From: Scopulibacillus_A cellulosilyticus | Lineage (GTDB): Bacteria; Bacillota; Bacilli; Bacillales; Sporolactobacillaceae | Direction: 5' to 3' | Assembly: GCF_042665295.1 (NCBI RefSeq) | Contig: NZ_JBHTCO010000004.1 | Coordinates: forward strand, 1-64,000 | DNA: 64,000 nucleotides | Part shown: positions 39,557-47,876 of the stretch, one piece after another | How the letters are laid out: each line of letters begins with the position of its first letter | Numbering within the stretch: position 1 is the stretch's first letter | Program-made: the position numbers and the translations under genes | The notes under the pieces: generated by a model | Seen by the model: only the letters and a program-made list of their open reading frames with translations | The model's database searches: none | Told to the model about the DNA's origin: nothing

Positions 39557-39649
39557 TGGGCAGCGACAGAATTCTTGTGGTGTAATGTGAAGAAAAAGAG
39601 TGATAATTACAAAGTTCTTTTTTGTATTCTGTATAATTATTATCGTCCA

Positions 39650-40092
39650 TTTTTGAAAGAACATCCTTATAATTTACCTTATTCAATGAGAAAATTTGTA
39701 ACTATTGCTGCTATTATAGCAATGGCTTCAAATATGATTATTCTCGATGAACCAACTACCGAGCAAGATACTTATCAATGAATATACTTGGTTCGATTAT
39801 AGAGACTTTAAATCAAGAAGGAAAAACAGTCATTACGATTACTCACGATATGGAGTTTGTTGTTAATCAGTTTGAAAGAGTTATTGTAATAGCAAATAAA
39901 AAGAAAATTGCCGACACAAATAAAAGGGAAGTCTTTTGGGATATTAAAATCCTTGAACAAGCAATACTAAAACAGCCTCATGTCAGCCAATTAAACCATT
40001 CACTAAAAATTGGCAGACGGAGTTTAAATATAGAAGAAATGATCAATAAATTGAAAAAAGAAAAGTTAAGATTGAAGAAGTATGAGCATTGA
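39650..40092 (+). pseudogene. remnant of ECF-transporter ATPase
   Basis: A fragment starting at LKEHPYNLPYSMRKFVTIAA (degenerate signature) with Walker B NMIILDEPTTEQD stops at a TGA; a one-base shift continues as NILGSIIETLNQEGKTVITI, THDMEF (H-loop) and a 70-residue tail. The Walker A half is missing altogether and the LSGGQ is corrupted. It matches the second ATPase domain of YkoD/EcfA-type energy-coupling transporters. Dead gene, deleted at its 5' side. Confidence 0.8.
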
Positions 40093-40146
40093 ATAAACAT
40101 GACAAGTGATTAAATTTGACCAGTCATGTTTTATATAAGCTTAAAA

Positions 40147-40959
40147 TTAGTTTGCTTCTATTCTTTGTAATATTATTTTTTTCCAGTCTTCCATTGTAGG
40201 TAGCATTAAATAAATTGGCTCCCCTTCATATTGATCAAATTGTGAAATAACCCACAATTGTTTTTCCTCTTTCAAAATAAAAACGACATCCAATATTGTA
40301 GGATATTCTTGAAGACTTGGGATATATGAAACTGATAAATTGTCAGGGAATCTCCTTTTACCTGACTTCAATGAATATAAAAAACTTTGGATAAGTTGTT
40401 TGTTTTTTGTATGTTTAAAAATAGATTCAAAAGTGTTTTCTTCTATATTTCCTTTTTCGGTCAATAATACCATTTGTTTGAAATCCTTTTTTGAAATATG
40501 TATCTTCTCTGTTTTGTTTTTGTCTAATTGTGTTATACCATAAAAGTGATTAATCTCATTAAAAATTTCAGATTGATTAACGATTGAAAACTCGTGACAA
40601 ATATGATGAATAACACGGTGTGCTATCCATTCATATTCAGATATTTGATGAAACATTAAAATTTCTAGATCATCGTTTTCATTTTTTGTTAGTCTGAACA
40701 TTTTTTTTGAATGAACATAAGTATTAAAAAATGAAATCCATTCTTCATTTAAAGGTATATCACCTTTTTTCTGTCTAGATACATTCCATAGTCCTTTAGA
40801 TAATAAACCATGAGAAGCTGTTTCAAAAATAGCCTCCCAAATCTTGTCTTTTTTCTCTCCCAAAGTTGGCTTAATTAAGCCAGCAGCGATTTCCTCATAT
40901 CCGCATAACATTAAACAAAAACCAAGTTCTTCAATTGATAATACAAGCTTGTTCTCCAT
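40147..40959 (-). CDS. hypothetical soluble protein of unrecognised family, 270 aa
   Basis: Mixed alpha/beta protein: LVLSIEELGFCLMLCGYEEI at the start, a central helical part (EWIAHRVIHHICHEFSI), and a beta-rich end (TILDVVFILKEEKQLWVISQ, FDQYEGEPIYLMLP). The overall order loosely recalls the EspG chaperones of ESX/type VII secretion, but I cannot confirm it. AAGGAG site, ATG. It follows the glycine-rich membrane protein gene by 19 nt, so the two form an operon. Confidence 0.75.
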   Translation of the reverse strand: MENKLVLSIEELGFCLMLCGYEEIAAGLIKPTLGEKKDKIWEAIFETASHGLLSKGLWNVSRQKKGDIPLNEEWISFFNTYVHSKKMFRLTKNENDDLEILMFHQISEYEWIAHRVIHHICHEFSIVNQSEIFNEINHFYGITQLDKNKTEKIHISKKDFKQMVLLTEKGNIEENTFESIFKHTKNKQLIQSFLYSLKSGKRRFPDNLSVSYIPSLQEYPTILDVVFILKEEKQLWVISQFDQYEGEPIYLMLPTMEDWKKIILQRIEAN

Positions 40960-40978
40960 TTATATGCTCCTTTTTGGG

Positions 40979-41626
40979 TTAATGAAACCAACTTGATACC
41001 CACTTTTTACTGCTTTTAAATATTTCATTTCCTTTTTCTTTAACATTTTTAGCAACATCTTTTACTTCGGCAACTATTTCATGAAAATGTCGGACAACAT
41101 GTTCTACTCCTTTTGCTGCTTTATCTGCCAGAAATCCACCTGCAGCCCCGCCAAGCATACCACCTATAATAACTCCGGGAGGACCGGCCCAAGATAATGC
41201 AGCAGCCCCTGTAGCAGCTCCGACATATGTTCCAGTTGACTTAATAGCAGTATTTGTAGCAAATACAATACCATCTTTGTAGGTTGCTGTTCCTTTATTA
41301 ATTTTTTTAATAAGGGAAAAGGATTCACCTATTGCTGTTGCACCAACATTTATAGGACCAAATCGTCTTACAACGGATTTGGTAATTGTTTTTATGCCTG
41401 CCGAAGTAGAATTGGCCGGCAACCCAAGTAAATGGCCTTTTACATAGTTTGCTGGATTAGAGTAACCCTTATTAAATCCGCCTAATTTATGTAAATAACG
41501 TGCTGGGAATCTTTTAGGTTCAGCTTTTAAAAAACGGTCAATCGTCTTCGTTATAGGATTTGAATATTTACCATTTTTCTTAAGTAACCAATCCTTTGAA
41601 CTATATGACCATCTATTATTTTCCAT
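40979..41626 (-). CDS. glycine-zipper protein, possible secreted toxin-like, 215 aa
   Basis: N-terminus with Trp/Lys (RWSYSSKDWLLKKNGKYSNP), conserved-looking GYSNPANYVKGHLLGLP, and a C-terminal glycine-zipper helix (GAATGAAALSWAGPPGVIIG then GMLGGAAGGFLADKAAKG) followed by a basic amphipathic tail. Glycine-zipper ends of this type occur in secreted membrane-acting effectors and in type VII-associated proteins. No signal peptide. The frame stays open for about 48 codons upstream of the ATG without a start, and the ribosome site is weak, so the true N-terminus may differ. Operon with the 270-residue protein. Confidence 0.65.
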   Translation of the reverse strand: MENNRWSYSSKDWLLKKNGKYSNPITKTIDRFLKAEPKRFPARYLHKLGGFNKGYSNPANYVKGHLLGLPANSTSAGIKTITKSVVRRFGPINVGATAIGESFSLIKKINKGTATYKDGIVFATNTAIKSTGTYVGAATGAAALSWAGPPGVIIGGMLGGAAGGFLADKAAKGVEHVVRHFHEIVAEVKDVAKNVKEKGNEIFKSSKKWVSSWFH

Positions 41627-41646
41627 TTCATTAAACTTAACGGATT

Positions 41647-41973
41647 TTGTTAGTAATACGCCAAGTCCGCCAAACTGTGTACTGCGACTTATTGCCTTTT
41701 CAAAGTCCTTTTTCCATTTCCGGCTTTAAAGGGATGCGTCAGTCAATCTTTTTTGATGATCATAAAGTCAAAATAAATAACAACACTATCCCTTTAAACG
41801 AAATATCCACAGTTCAATTCAAAAGCAAAAGTTTTTCCGTTATTAATATTCCTTGTCCCTCAATTCTTGTTAAAGATATTAAGGGAAAAGAATATGAGTT
41901 TATTAATTACTTATGTATTAAAGAAAAGCAATTTAAAAAGTTTTTCAATACGTTGAAAAAAAAAGTTAAATGA
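41647..41973 (+). CDS. hypothetical PH-like protein, 108 aa
   Basis: Beta-strand pattern RQSIFFDDHKVKINNNTIPL, then NEISTVQFKSKSFSVI and a final helix (KEKQFKKFFNTLKKK) resembles bacterial PH-like domains. No membrane segment. The TTG chosen and the ATG at 41734 both lack a proper ribosome site, so the start is doubtful. Its 5' end lies 20 nt from that of the glycine-zipper gene, divergently, and its end lies 3 nt from the convergent membrane-protein gene: an unusually tight cassette. Confidence 0.5.
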   Translation: MLVIRQVRQTVYCDLLPFQSPFSISGFKGMRQSIFFDDHKVKINNNTIPLNEISTVQFKSKSFSVINIPCPSILVKDIKGKEYEFINYLCIKEKQFKKFFNTLKKKVK

Positions 41974-41976
41974 TTG

Positions 41977-42345
41977 TCAAGGCGCAATCGATAAAGGAGT
42001 AATTATACTTAATATAGCTAGAAAGATAACAAATATTAAGGATATTATGAGACGGAAAACGGCACGTATATTTTTATGTTCATCGAAAAAAATAGCAGGA
42101 ATAATTTCGAAAATAAGAAAAAGGCATTGAAAATTATATAAATAGAAAGGAATAAATAAGAAAAAGTTATTGGATCCAAAAATAAAATATAAAAGAATAG
42201 TGGCAAATATTTCAATGATTAAAAGAAGAATGTACACCCAGCTTTTTTTAAAGAAATGATAAACGTAATGATCTGACCTTAACGGTTTTCCGACAAAATA
42301 AAGAATAACAATAAGAATTAACGTAATGATAAATGATATAAGCAA
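41977..42345 (-). CDS. small polytopic membrane protein, 122 aa
   Basis: Four hydrophobic segments (ISFIITLILIVILYFVGKPL, SWVYILLLIIEIFATILLYF, FFLFIPFYLYNFQCLFLIFE, LIISLIFVIFLAILSII). The TTG at 42345 is preferred because GAAAGAGG precedes it; the longer frame to 42429 would start inside the upstream terminator. Rich in Phe and Ile. It could be an immunity-type membrane protein of the cassette, which is a guess from position and type only. Confidence 0.6.
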   Translation of the reverse strand: MLISFIITLILIVILYFVGKPLRSDHYVYHFFKKSWVYILLLIIEIFATILLYFIFGSNNFFLFIPFYLYNFQCLFLIFEIIPAIFFDEHKNIRAVFRLIISLIFVIFLAILSIITPLSIAP

Positions 42346-42410
42346 ATAAAAACCTCTTTCTATTTTTAGTTTAATATAAATTATAGCATGCAATGCAATT
42401 ACCAAAGTGC

Positions 42411-42440
42411 AAAAAGCGCCCTTGAACACTTCAAGGGCGC
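42411..42440 (-). terminator. rho-independent terminator of the acetyltransferase
   Basis: GCGCCCTTGAA at 42416-42426 and TTCAAGGGCGC at 42430-42440, with a five-T run on the minus strand. Perfect 11-bp stem with 3-nt loop. Confidence 0.9.
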
Positions 42441-42465
42441 GTGTGCTAAATTTAATTAATAGTAT

Positions 42466-42903
42466 TTACGTATCAAAAACCATAACAGCCTCACCAAAGT
42501 CCATCTCTTCGGTAAGCTTAAATCCGAACGATTCATAAAGCTTTTGTGCGGCAAAATTTTCAGGATGAATACTCAGATAGATTCGATCGCACTGATAAGT
42601 TTCTACTATACAGTCAATGAGCAAGGGAATAGCCTGTTTGCCGTAGCCTTTGCCTTGGTAATGCTGATCTATCATGAAACGGTCAAGCCAAATTTGGTTC
42701 TTTTCTATATCGGTTCCGTACATGCAATAGCCTACTGGGGTATTCCCATCATATATGGCAACGGATTTCCATTCAGGATGATATTTTGATTGAACAAGAG
42801 AATAGCTGTTGCTTTCTATAAATGCATGTTGATCCTTCGAAACTGATAATGCGGCGATGATACGCCAATTGTTTGAATTAACCTCACGTATTTGGAGGGT
42901 CAT
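42466..42903 (-). CDS. GNAT acetyltransferase, diamine/spermidine type (BltD-like)
   Basis: 145 residues: LDRFMIDQHYQGKGYGKQAI (QGKGYG acetyl-CoA loop), YLSIHPENFAAQKLYESFGF, and YDGNTPVGYCMYGTD. The pattern matches the Bacillus BltD/PaiA spermine/spermidine acetyltransferases; B. subtilis bltD sits beside the drug pump blt, and here too an MFS exporter gene lies just upstream on the same strand. Weak ribosome site (GGAAGA). Confidence 0.88.
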   Translation of the reverse strand: MTLQIREVNSNNWRIIAALSVSKDQHAFIESNSYSLVQSKYHPEWKSVAIYDGNTPVGYCMYGTDIEKNQIWLDRFMIDQHYQGKGYGKQAIPLLIDCIVETYQCDRIYLSIHPENFAAQKLYESFGFKLTEEMDFGEAVMVFDT

Positions 42904-42982
42904 TCTTCCATCTCGCTTTCTTGTACTATCAGAAAGTATATCTTGGTACCAGCCAAGTTTTCTTTAATGTTTACAAATTTAA

Positions 42983-44170
42983 TTATATGATTCGCTCTCT
43001 TCTTATTTTAAGCATGCCTGAGAGTAAAGCTACAAAGATTAGCAACGTCACGCTGACAACGAGCATTGATGCTTTTACAGTCAGTAAATCTGCAAGTACT
43101 CCGCCGATTAATGGGCCAAGCATCATGCCGATAGAATCAAAGATATTAAACAAAGAATAGGCGGCTCCATAAGAAGAGCTTCCTTCCCGGTCAACAACCT
43201 TCCCCAATGAACCAAGCGTCGGTGATAAAGCAAAGCCAACGCCGGCACCAACGAGGATCATTGCACCTGCCTCTTGCCAAAGTGTTTTTGAAACAATCAT
43301 TAATGGGATTGTAACAGCCGACCACGCCAGGCCGATAAGCATAATGACAAAAGGATGAAATCTATCCGATAATGCACCCGATAACGGTGAAACTAATCCG
43401 TATGACAGGGACATAGCGCCAAATAACAGTCCAACCGTTGAGGCTGAAAGATGAAGCTGATCGGTTAAAAATACAGGGAGCACAGGTTCCAATAAGGATA
43501 CCGCTGCTTCGGATAAAAGTACAACAAGAATAACAAAGATAACCATTGGATTACGTAAAAATGTAAAGGCGCTTGTTGTTTTTTCTTTGTTATGTGATGG
43601 TTCGGTTAATGTAAATAAAATGATCAGCAAAATGGCTAAAGTAATTCCCGCGATCACCAAAAATGGCATCATGTAGCCGCCGGCATCAAATAACGAACCG
43701 CCGATTGGCGCTCCCAGAAGCAAGCCGATTGATATTCCCGTTACGGCAATGCCCATCATCGTCCCGCGAACCTTTTTAGGGAAAAGATCAGCAATAAGTG
43801 CCAAAGCAGCGGAAACGTTAGCCGCTGCGGCAACCCCTTGAATAAAGCGGGCGGCTATCAGCGCTGGTATTGTATGGGCAAAGGAAAACAGCAATGTCGA
43901 AATGATAAGAACTGTTAACCCGAATATTAATGGTATTTTTCTGCCGATACGGTCAGATAAAGGTCCAAATAAAGGCGTTAATATCAAAAGTCCAATAGCA
44001 TAACTGCTGACAAGAAGTCCTATCATTGTTGAAGAAGCGCCCAACGTCTTCGTTAAATAAGGAATCATCGGGATAATCAGGCTGTAAAGCAGCATATCCA
44101 GAAAAAGAATAGTAACAGCAATACATAAACCAAGCAGCTGCTGCCGGTTCATCATTTTTTTGAAAAACAC
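42983..44170 (-). CDS. MFS multidrug exporter, Bmr/Blt-like
   Basis: 395 residues from GTG 44170 (AGAGGTGG upstream); the frame extends to 44221 without a site. Twelve helices; motif A LFGPLSDRIGRKIPLIFG, motif C GIAVTGISIGLLLGAPIGG (antiporter motif). It lies between its TetR-type regulator and a polyamine acetyltransferase, an arrangement like B. subtilis bmrR/blt systems that export drugs and polyamines. Substrate inferred only. Confidence 0.9.
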   Translation of the reverse strand: MFFKKMMNRQQLLGLCIAVTILFLDMLLYSLIIPMIPYLTKTLGASSTMIGLLVSSYAIGLLILTPLFGPLSDRIGRKIPLIFGLTVLIISTLLFSFAHTIPALIAARFIQGVAAAANVSAALALIADLFPKKVRGTMMGIAVTGISIGLLLGAPIGGSLFDAGGYMMPFLVIAGITLAILLIILFTLTEPSHNKEKTTSAFTFLRNPMVIFVILVVLLSEAAVSLLEPVLPVFLTDQLHLSASTVGLLFGAMSLSYGLVSPLSGALSDRFHPFVIMLIGLAWSAVTIPLMIVSKTLWQEAGAMILVGAGVGFALSPTLGSLGKVVDREGSSSYGAAYSLFNIFDSIGMMLGPLIGGVLADLLTVKASMLVVSVTLLIFVALLSGMLKIRRERII

Positions 44171-44192
44171 AATTCCACCTCTAAGTCTAGAA

Positions 44193-44218
44193 AAAACTAT
44201 TTTTGTTTTCATAGTTTT
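44193..44218. promoter_or_regulatory. TetR-type operator upstream of exporter
   Basis: Perfect dyad AAAACTAT (44193-44200)-N10-ATAGTTTT (44211-44218) between regulator and pump. The AAACT/AGTTT half-site recurs upstream of the regulator. Confidence 0.55.
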
Positions 44219-44245
44219 CAAGTGATAAAAGAAAAGAATAAAAGT

Positions 44246-44806
44246 TTATCTTTTATTCTCAACTGCTAATCCGTACAATAAAATATCGACAATAGATGAT
44301 AATGCTTCTTGAACAGAGATATTATTCTTCATAAAAAAAGGCTGGTCAAGGGTTGAATTTGTAGAATCAATCATTAACTTCATAATCAGATCGACATTCA
44401 TATCCTTAATAAGGCCATCTTGAATTCCTTTTTCAATAAGTAATCTAAGGTCATCCCAATCATTTAATCCGGCATGAACAACTTTCCATTGTTCAGGATA
44501 ATACTTCCTCATTTGATCAAGAACCCTTAAGTCAAGAAATTCAACATGATTAGGTACAACGGTAATGACACCCTTAATTTTTTCTATTAAGGTTAAATTG
44601 TCATCTTCAACAATTTTTTTCGTTTGCTCATCAACATCTGAAAAGGTTTGTTCAATAATGGCTTCCAGGATATCAATTTTTGAGGAGAAATGCTGATAAA
44701 GCGTTCGTTTACTTATGCCAAGCCGCCCAGCAAGGTCATCCATTGTAAATTTCATGCCTTTATCTTTAATTTCCTCAATATACCCATGCATAATGCGATC
44801 TTTCAT
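44246..44806 (-). CDS. TetR-family transcriptional regulator
   Basis: 186 residues from ATG 44806 (AGGAGG, 6-nt spacing). HTH KGMKFTMDDLAGRLGISKRT then LYQHFSSKIDILEAII; variable C-terminal ligand domain. Directly upstream of the MFS exporter on the same strand with a 75-nt gap containing the AAAACTAT dyad, so it probably represses itself and the pump, induced by the pump substrate. Confidence 0.92.
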   Translation of the reverse strand: MKDRIMHGYIEEIKDKGMKFTMDDLAGRLGISKRTLYQHFSSKIDILEAIIEQTFSDVDEQTKKIVEDDNLTLIEKIKGVITVVPNHVEFLDLRVLDQMRKYYPEQWKVVHAGLNDWDDLRLLIEKGIQDGLIKDMNVDLIMKLMIDSTNSTLDQPFFMKNNISVQEALSSIVDILLYGLAVENKR

Positions 44807-44824
44807 ATCAATCCTCCTGAATGG

Positions 44825-44850
44825 AAAACTCAATAAACTTTTTTAGTTTT
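44825..44850. promoter_or_regulatory. second AAACT/AGTTT dyad
   Basis: AAAACT (44825-44830), AAACT (44835-44839) and AGTTTT (44845-44850) give overlapping dyads just upstream of the TetR gene. Probable autoregulatory operator. The remainder of 44851-45137 holds no recognisable gene; the permease ribosome site (AAGGAGGG) closes it. Confidence 0.45.
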
Positions 44851-45137
44851 GTTAGTATGAACATATTTTACCAAACCGGCATTAAGTTTTCAAGAAGCGA
44901 AATAAAGTAAATCTTTTCAAATAATTTGTACAAACAGCTATCATTTTTTCTTTTATATTAACGTAAGAAGGATAAAGCGCAAGTTTTGTCGAATGAAAAT
45001 ATATTCAGCCTATTTTTAAAAGTAAAAAAGGCAAGAGGATGTTGATCACTTTAAAAGAGTATAAAGAAGATGGGGGTTAAAAATACCAAAAGTTATCTAT
45101 TAATTCAAAATACAATAAAAGGGTTAAGGAGGGAAAT

Positions 45138-46625
45138 ATGAATAAATCTGACAATCTCTTAGATGAAACATTCCATGATAAAAACAATGGCAAAAACAAT
45201 TTAAAACGGGGATTACGTTCCCGGCATATGTCGATGATCGCGATTGGCGGTGCCATTGGCACAGGGCTGTTTGTAGGAAGCGGCGAGACGATCCATGGAG
45301 CGGGTCCGGGCGGCGCTCTGCTTGCTTATGCCATCATAGGTGTTATGGTTTATTTTATCATGACAAGTCTTGGGGAAATGACGACTTTAATACCTGTAGC
45401 CGGTGCTTTCGAAACCTATCCAAGGCGTTTTGTTGATCCGGCGCTTGGCTTCGCTTTCGGCTGGAACTATTGGTACAATTGGGCGACAACCATTCCTGCC
45501 GAACTTGCTGCCGGGACACTTGTCATAAAGTATTGGTTTCCCAATACACCGACACTTTTGTGGAGCATCCTTTTTTTGGCGCTAATATTTGGTCTTAATA
45601 TTCTTTCTGCAAAAGGATATGGGGAATCAGAGTTTTGGTTCGCCGGCATCAAAGTAGTCACGATCATCGTCTTTCTGATTATGGGTGTTGCCATGATCTT
45701 TGGCATTCTTGGCGGACACGCCGTCGGTACAAAGAATTTTATGCAAGGCGGGACACCTTTTCATGGGGGGCTTTTAGGATTATTAGCCGTCTTTATGGTT
45801 GTCCGTTTTTCTTTCGGCGGCACCGAATTGATTGGTGTAGCGGCTGGTGAAAGCGAAAATCCGGCTAAGGATATTCCAAAAGCAATACGAAGTGTATTTT
45901 GGAGAATTTTACTTTTTTATATTCTGGCAATCTTTGTTATCGGCATGCTGATTCCTTATACGGATCCGAATCTACTAAAATCGGGCGTTAATAATATTGC
46001 CGTCAGCCCTTTTACTCTAGTATTCAAACGATCCGGATTAGCCTTTGCGGCGTCTGTAATGAATGCTGTTATTTTGACATCTGTTTTATCAGCAGGAAAT
46101 TCCTCTTTGTATGCTTCAACCCGAACACTGTTTGCTTTAGCTAAGAGCGGAAATGCACCCCGGCTGTTTGCGAAGGTTAATAAACGGGGTGTGCCGACGA
46201 ATGCACTATATTTAACGACGGCGTTTGGCTTTTTGGCATTTCTTTCATCATTTTTCGGTAACGGTGTTGTTTATAACTGGTTACTTAATGCGTCAGGTCT
46301 TTCAGGGTTAATTGCCTGGTCAGGAATCGCTATCAGTCATTATCGATTCCGTAAAGCCTACATCGCGCAAGGAAAAGATCTCAAAGACTTGCCTTACCGG
46401 GCAAAGTGGTACCCATTTGGACCGATTTTCTCATTCGTTGTCTGTCTGGTTATTATTGTCGGCCAAGGTTATACCTCTTTCATTGGTTCGTCTGTAAACT
46501 GGCAAGGACTGTTAGTATCATATATTGGTCTGCCTTTATTTATTTTGACATGGCTTATCTATAAGTTTGTTAAGAAAACAAAGGTTGTACCGCTGAAAGA
46601 ATGCGACTTTGGGTACAATGAATAA
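45138..46625 (+). CDS. amino acid permease, lysine-permease (LysP)-like
   Basis: 495 residues, AAP subfamily of the APC superfamily, 12 helices. Signature LRSRHMSMIAIGGAIGTGLF then VGSGETIHGAGPGG in helix 1 and GEMTTLIPVAGAFETYPRRF follow LysP/GabP-type permeases. It forms an operon with the desulfhydrase gene 33 nt downstream, so the cargo may be cysteine, D-amino acids or a related compound rather than lysine. AAGGAGGG site. Confidence 0.9.
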   Translation: MNKSDNLLDETFHDKNNGKNNLKRGLRSRHMSMIAIGGAIGTGLFVGSGETIHGAGPGGALLAYAIIGVMVYFIMTSLGEMTTLIPVAGAFETYPRRFVDPALGFAFGWNYWYNWATTIPAELAAGTLVIKYWFPNTPTLLWSILFLALIFGLNILSAKGYGESEFWFAGIKVVTIIVFLIMGVAMIFGILGGHAVGTKNFMQGGTPFHGGLLGLLAVFMVVRFSFGGTELIGVAAGESENPAKDIPKAIRSVFWRILLFYILAIFVIGMLIPYTDPNLLKSGVNNIAVSPFTLVFKRSGLAFAASVMNAVILTSVLSAGNSSLYASTRTLFALAKSGNAPRLFAKVNKRGVPTNALYLTTAFGFLAFLSSFFGNGVVYNWLLNASGLSGLIAWSGIAISHYRFRKAYIAQGKDLKDLPYRAKWYPFGPIFSFVVCLVIIVGQGYTSFIGSSVNWQGLLVSYIGLPLFILTWLIYKFVKKTKVVPLKECDFGYNE

Positions 46626-46658
46626 TTCTTTGAATTTGATGAAAATTAGGAGGATATC

Positions 46659-47684
46659 ATGGAACTAAGTAAATACGCTAAAAGACAATATACATTAAAT
46701 GAGACGCCGATAGAAAAACTGGAAAATCTCTCAAATGTACTTGGAGGACCGGATATTTTTATTAAAAGAGATGATTTTCTCGGGCTTACTGCGGGAGGAA
46801 ATAAGACAAGAAAGCTTGAATTCCTTGCAGCGGACGCTCTAAAAAAAGGAGCGGATACCTTAATTACATGCGGCGGGGTACAATCAAATCACTGCCGCTT
46901 AACACTTGCCGCAGCCGTAAAAGAAGGAATGAAATGCCAGCTTGTTTTGGAAGAAACAGATTACAGCCCTTATAATCCAAATGCCAGCGGGAATAATTTA
47001 CTTTATCACTTATTAGGTGCAGAGAAGATTAAAATAACATCAGAGGGGCATGACCTTGGAGAGGCTATGCAGGAACTGTGTGCGGATTTAGAAAAAGCCG
47101 GCCGGAGGGGATACCCGATTCCGGTCGGAGGGTCAAATGAAATTGGTACACTCGGTTACGTAAATTGTGCGCAAGAAATTATCAGGCAAATGTCTCATTT
47201 AGGGACAACTTTTGATTATGTTGTCACACCAAGCGGAAGCGGCGGAACACAGGCTGGCCTTGTAGCCGGCTTCAGCGGAGACGTGAGCAAAACCCGTGTT
47301 ATCGGCATCAATGTCAGCCGGAAACAAGAAGAACAAGAACATTTAGTTCGTGATCTGATTGAAAGAACATATTCATTCATGGGATTATCTAATCGGATAC
47401 CAGAAGATACTGTTCGTTGTTTTGGGGAGTACGTAGGGTCCGGTTATGCTATTCCAACACCGGAAATGGTTGAAGCTGTTCAGCTTACAGCCAGGACTGA
47501 AGGCATTTTACTTGACCCTGTCTATACCGGAAAAGCAATGGCCGGTTTGATTGATTTGATTCGCCATGGTTATTTTAAAAAGGGTGAAAATGTTTTATTT
47601 ATTCATACAGGAGGTACCCCAGCGCTTTATTCCTATACCTCAACGTTTTTGGGAAAGCTTGATATGGCTGCAGATTGCAATTAA
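46659..47684 (+). CDS. dcyD: D-cysteine desulfhydrase / ACC deaminase family
   Basis: 341 residues, fold II PLP enzyme. PLP-lysine in LTAGGNKTRKLEFLAADALK (Lys about 51), TCGGVQSNHCRLTLAAA, PSGSGGTQAGLVAGF for phosphate binding, and ILLDPVYTGKAMAGLIDLIR. Family members split D-cysteine into pyruvate, sulfide and ammonia; close relatives are ACC deaminases. Cotranscribed with a permease, suggesting import and breakdown of one compound. AGGAGG site. Confidence 0.85.
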   Translation: MELSKYAKRQYTLNETPIEKLENLSNVLGGPDIFIKRDDFLGLTAGGNKTRKLEFLAADALKKGADTLITCGGVQSNHCRLTLAAAVKEGMKCQLVLEETDYSPYNPNASGNNLLYHLLGAEKIKITSEGHDLGEAMQELCADLEKAGRRGYPIPVGGSNEIGTLGYVNCAQEIIRQMSHLGTTFDYVVTPSGSGGTQAGLVAGFSGDVSKTRVIGINVSRKQEEQEHLVRDLIERTYSFMGLSNRIPEDTVRCFGEYVGSGYAIPTPEMVEAVQLTARTEGILLDPVYTGKAMAGLIDLIRHGYFKKGENVLFIHTGGTPALYSYTSTFLGKLDMAADCN

Positions 47685-47728
47685 GAAAAAAGTAAATGAT
47701 AGTCCGTTTTTTGAAATAAACGCTGAAG

Positions 47729-47775
47729 ATCACTCCCTTTTCGGATATAACCTCGGGGGAGTGATTTTACTTTTT
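47729..47775 (+). terminator. rho-independent terminator
   Basis: ATCACTCCC at 47729-47737 and GGGAGTGAT at 47757-47765, then TTTACTTTTT. Ends the permease operon. Confidence 0.8.
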
Positions 47776-47876
47776 ATTACCAATCTAAACATGAGCAAAT
47801 TAAATATTCGGTATAACATATCTCACTAAATTGAATATCCTAACCATAGACGAATGCCTATGGAAAGGAGCCACAA

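Noticed and set aside
47821..47876. Possible sigma-B promoter before the SDR gene
   Set aside because: GGTATA is present but no GTTT-type -35 at the right distance.
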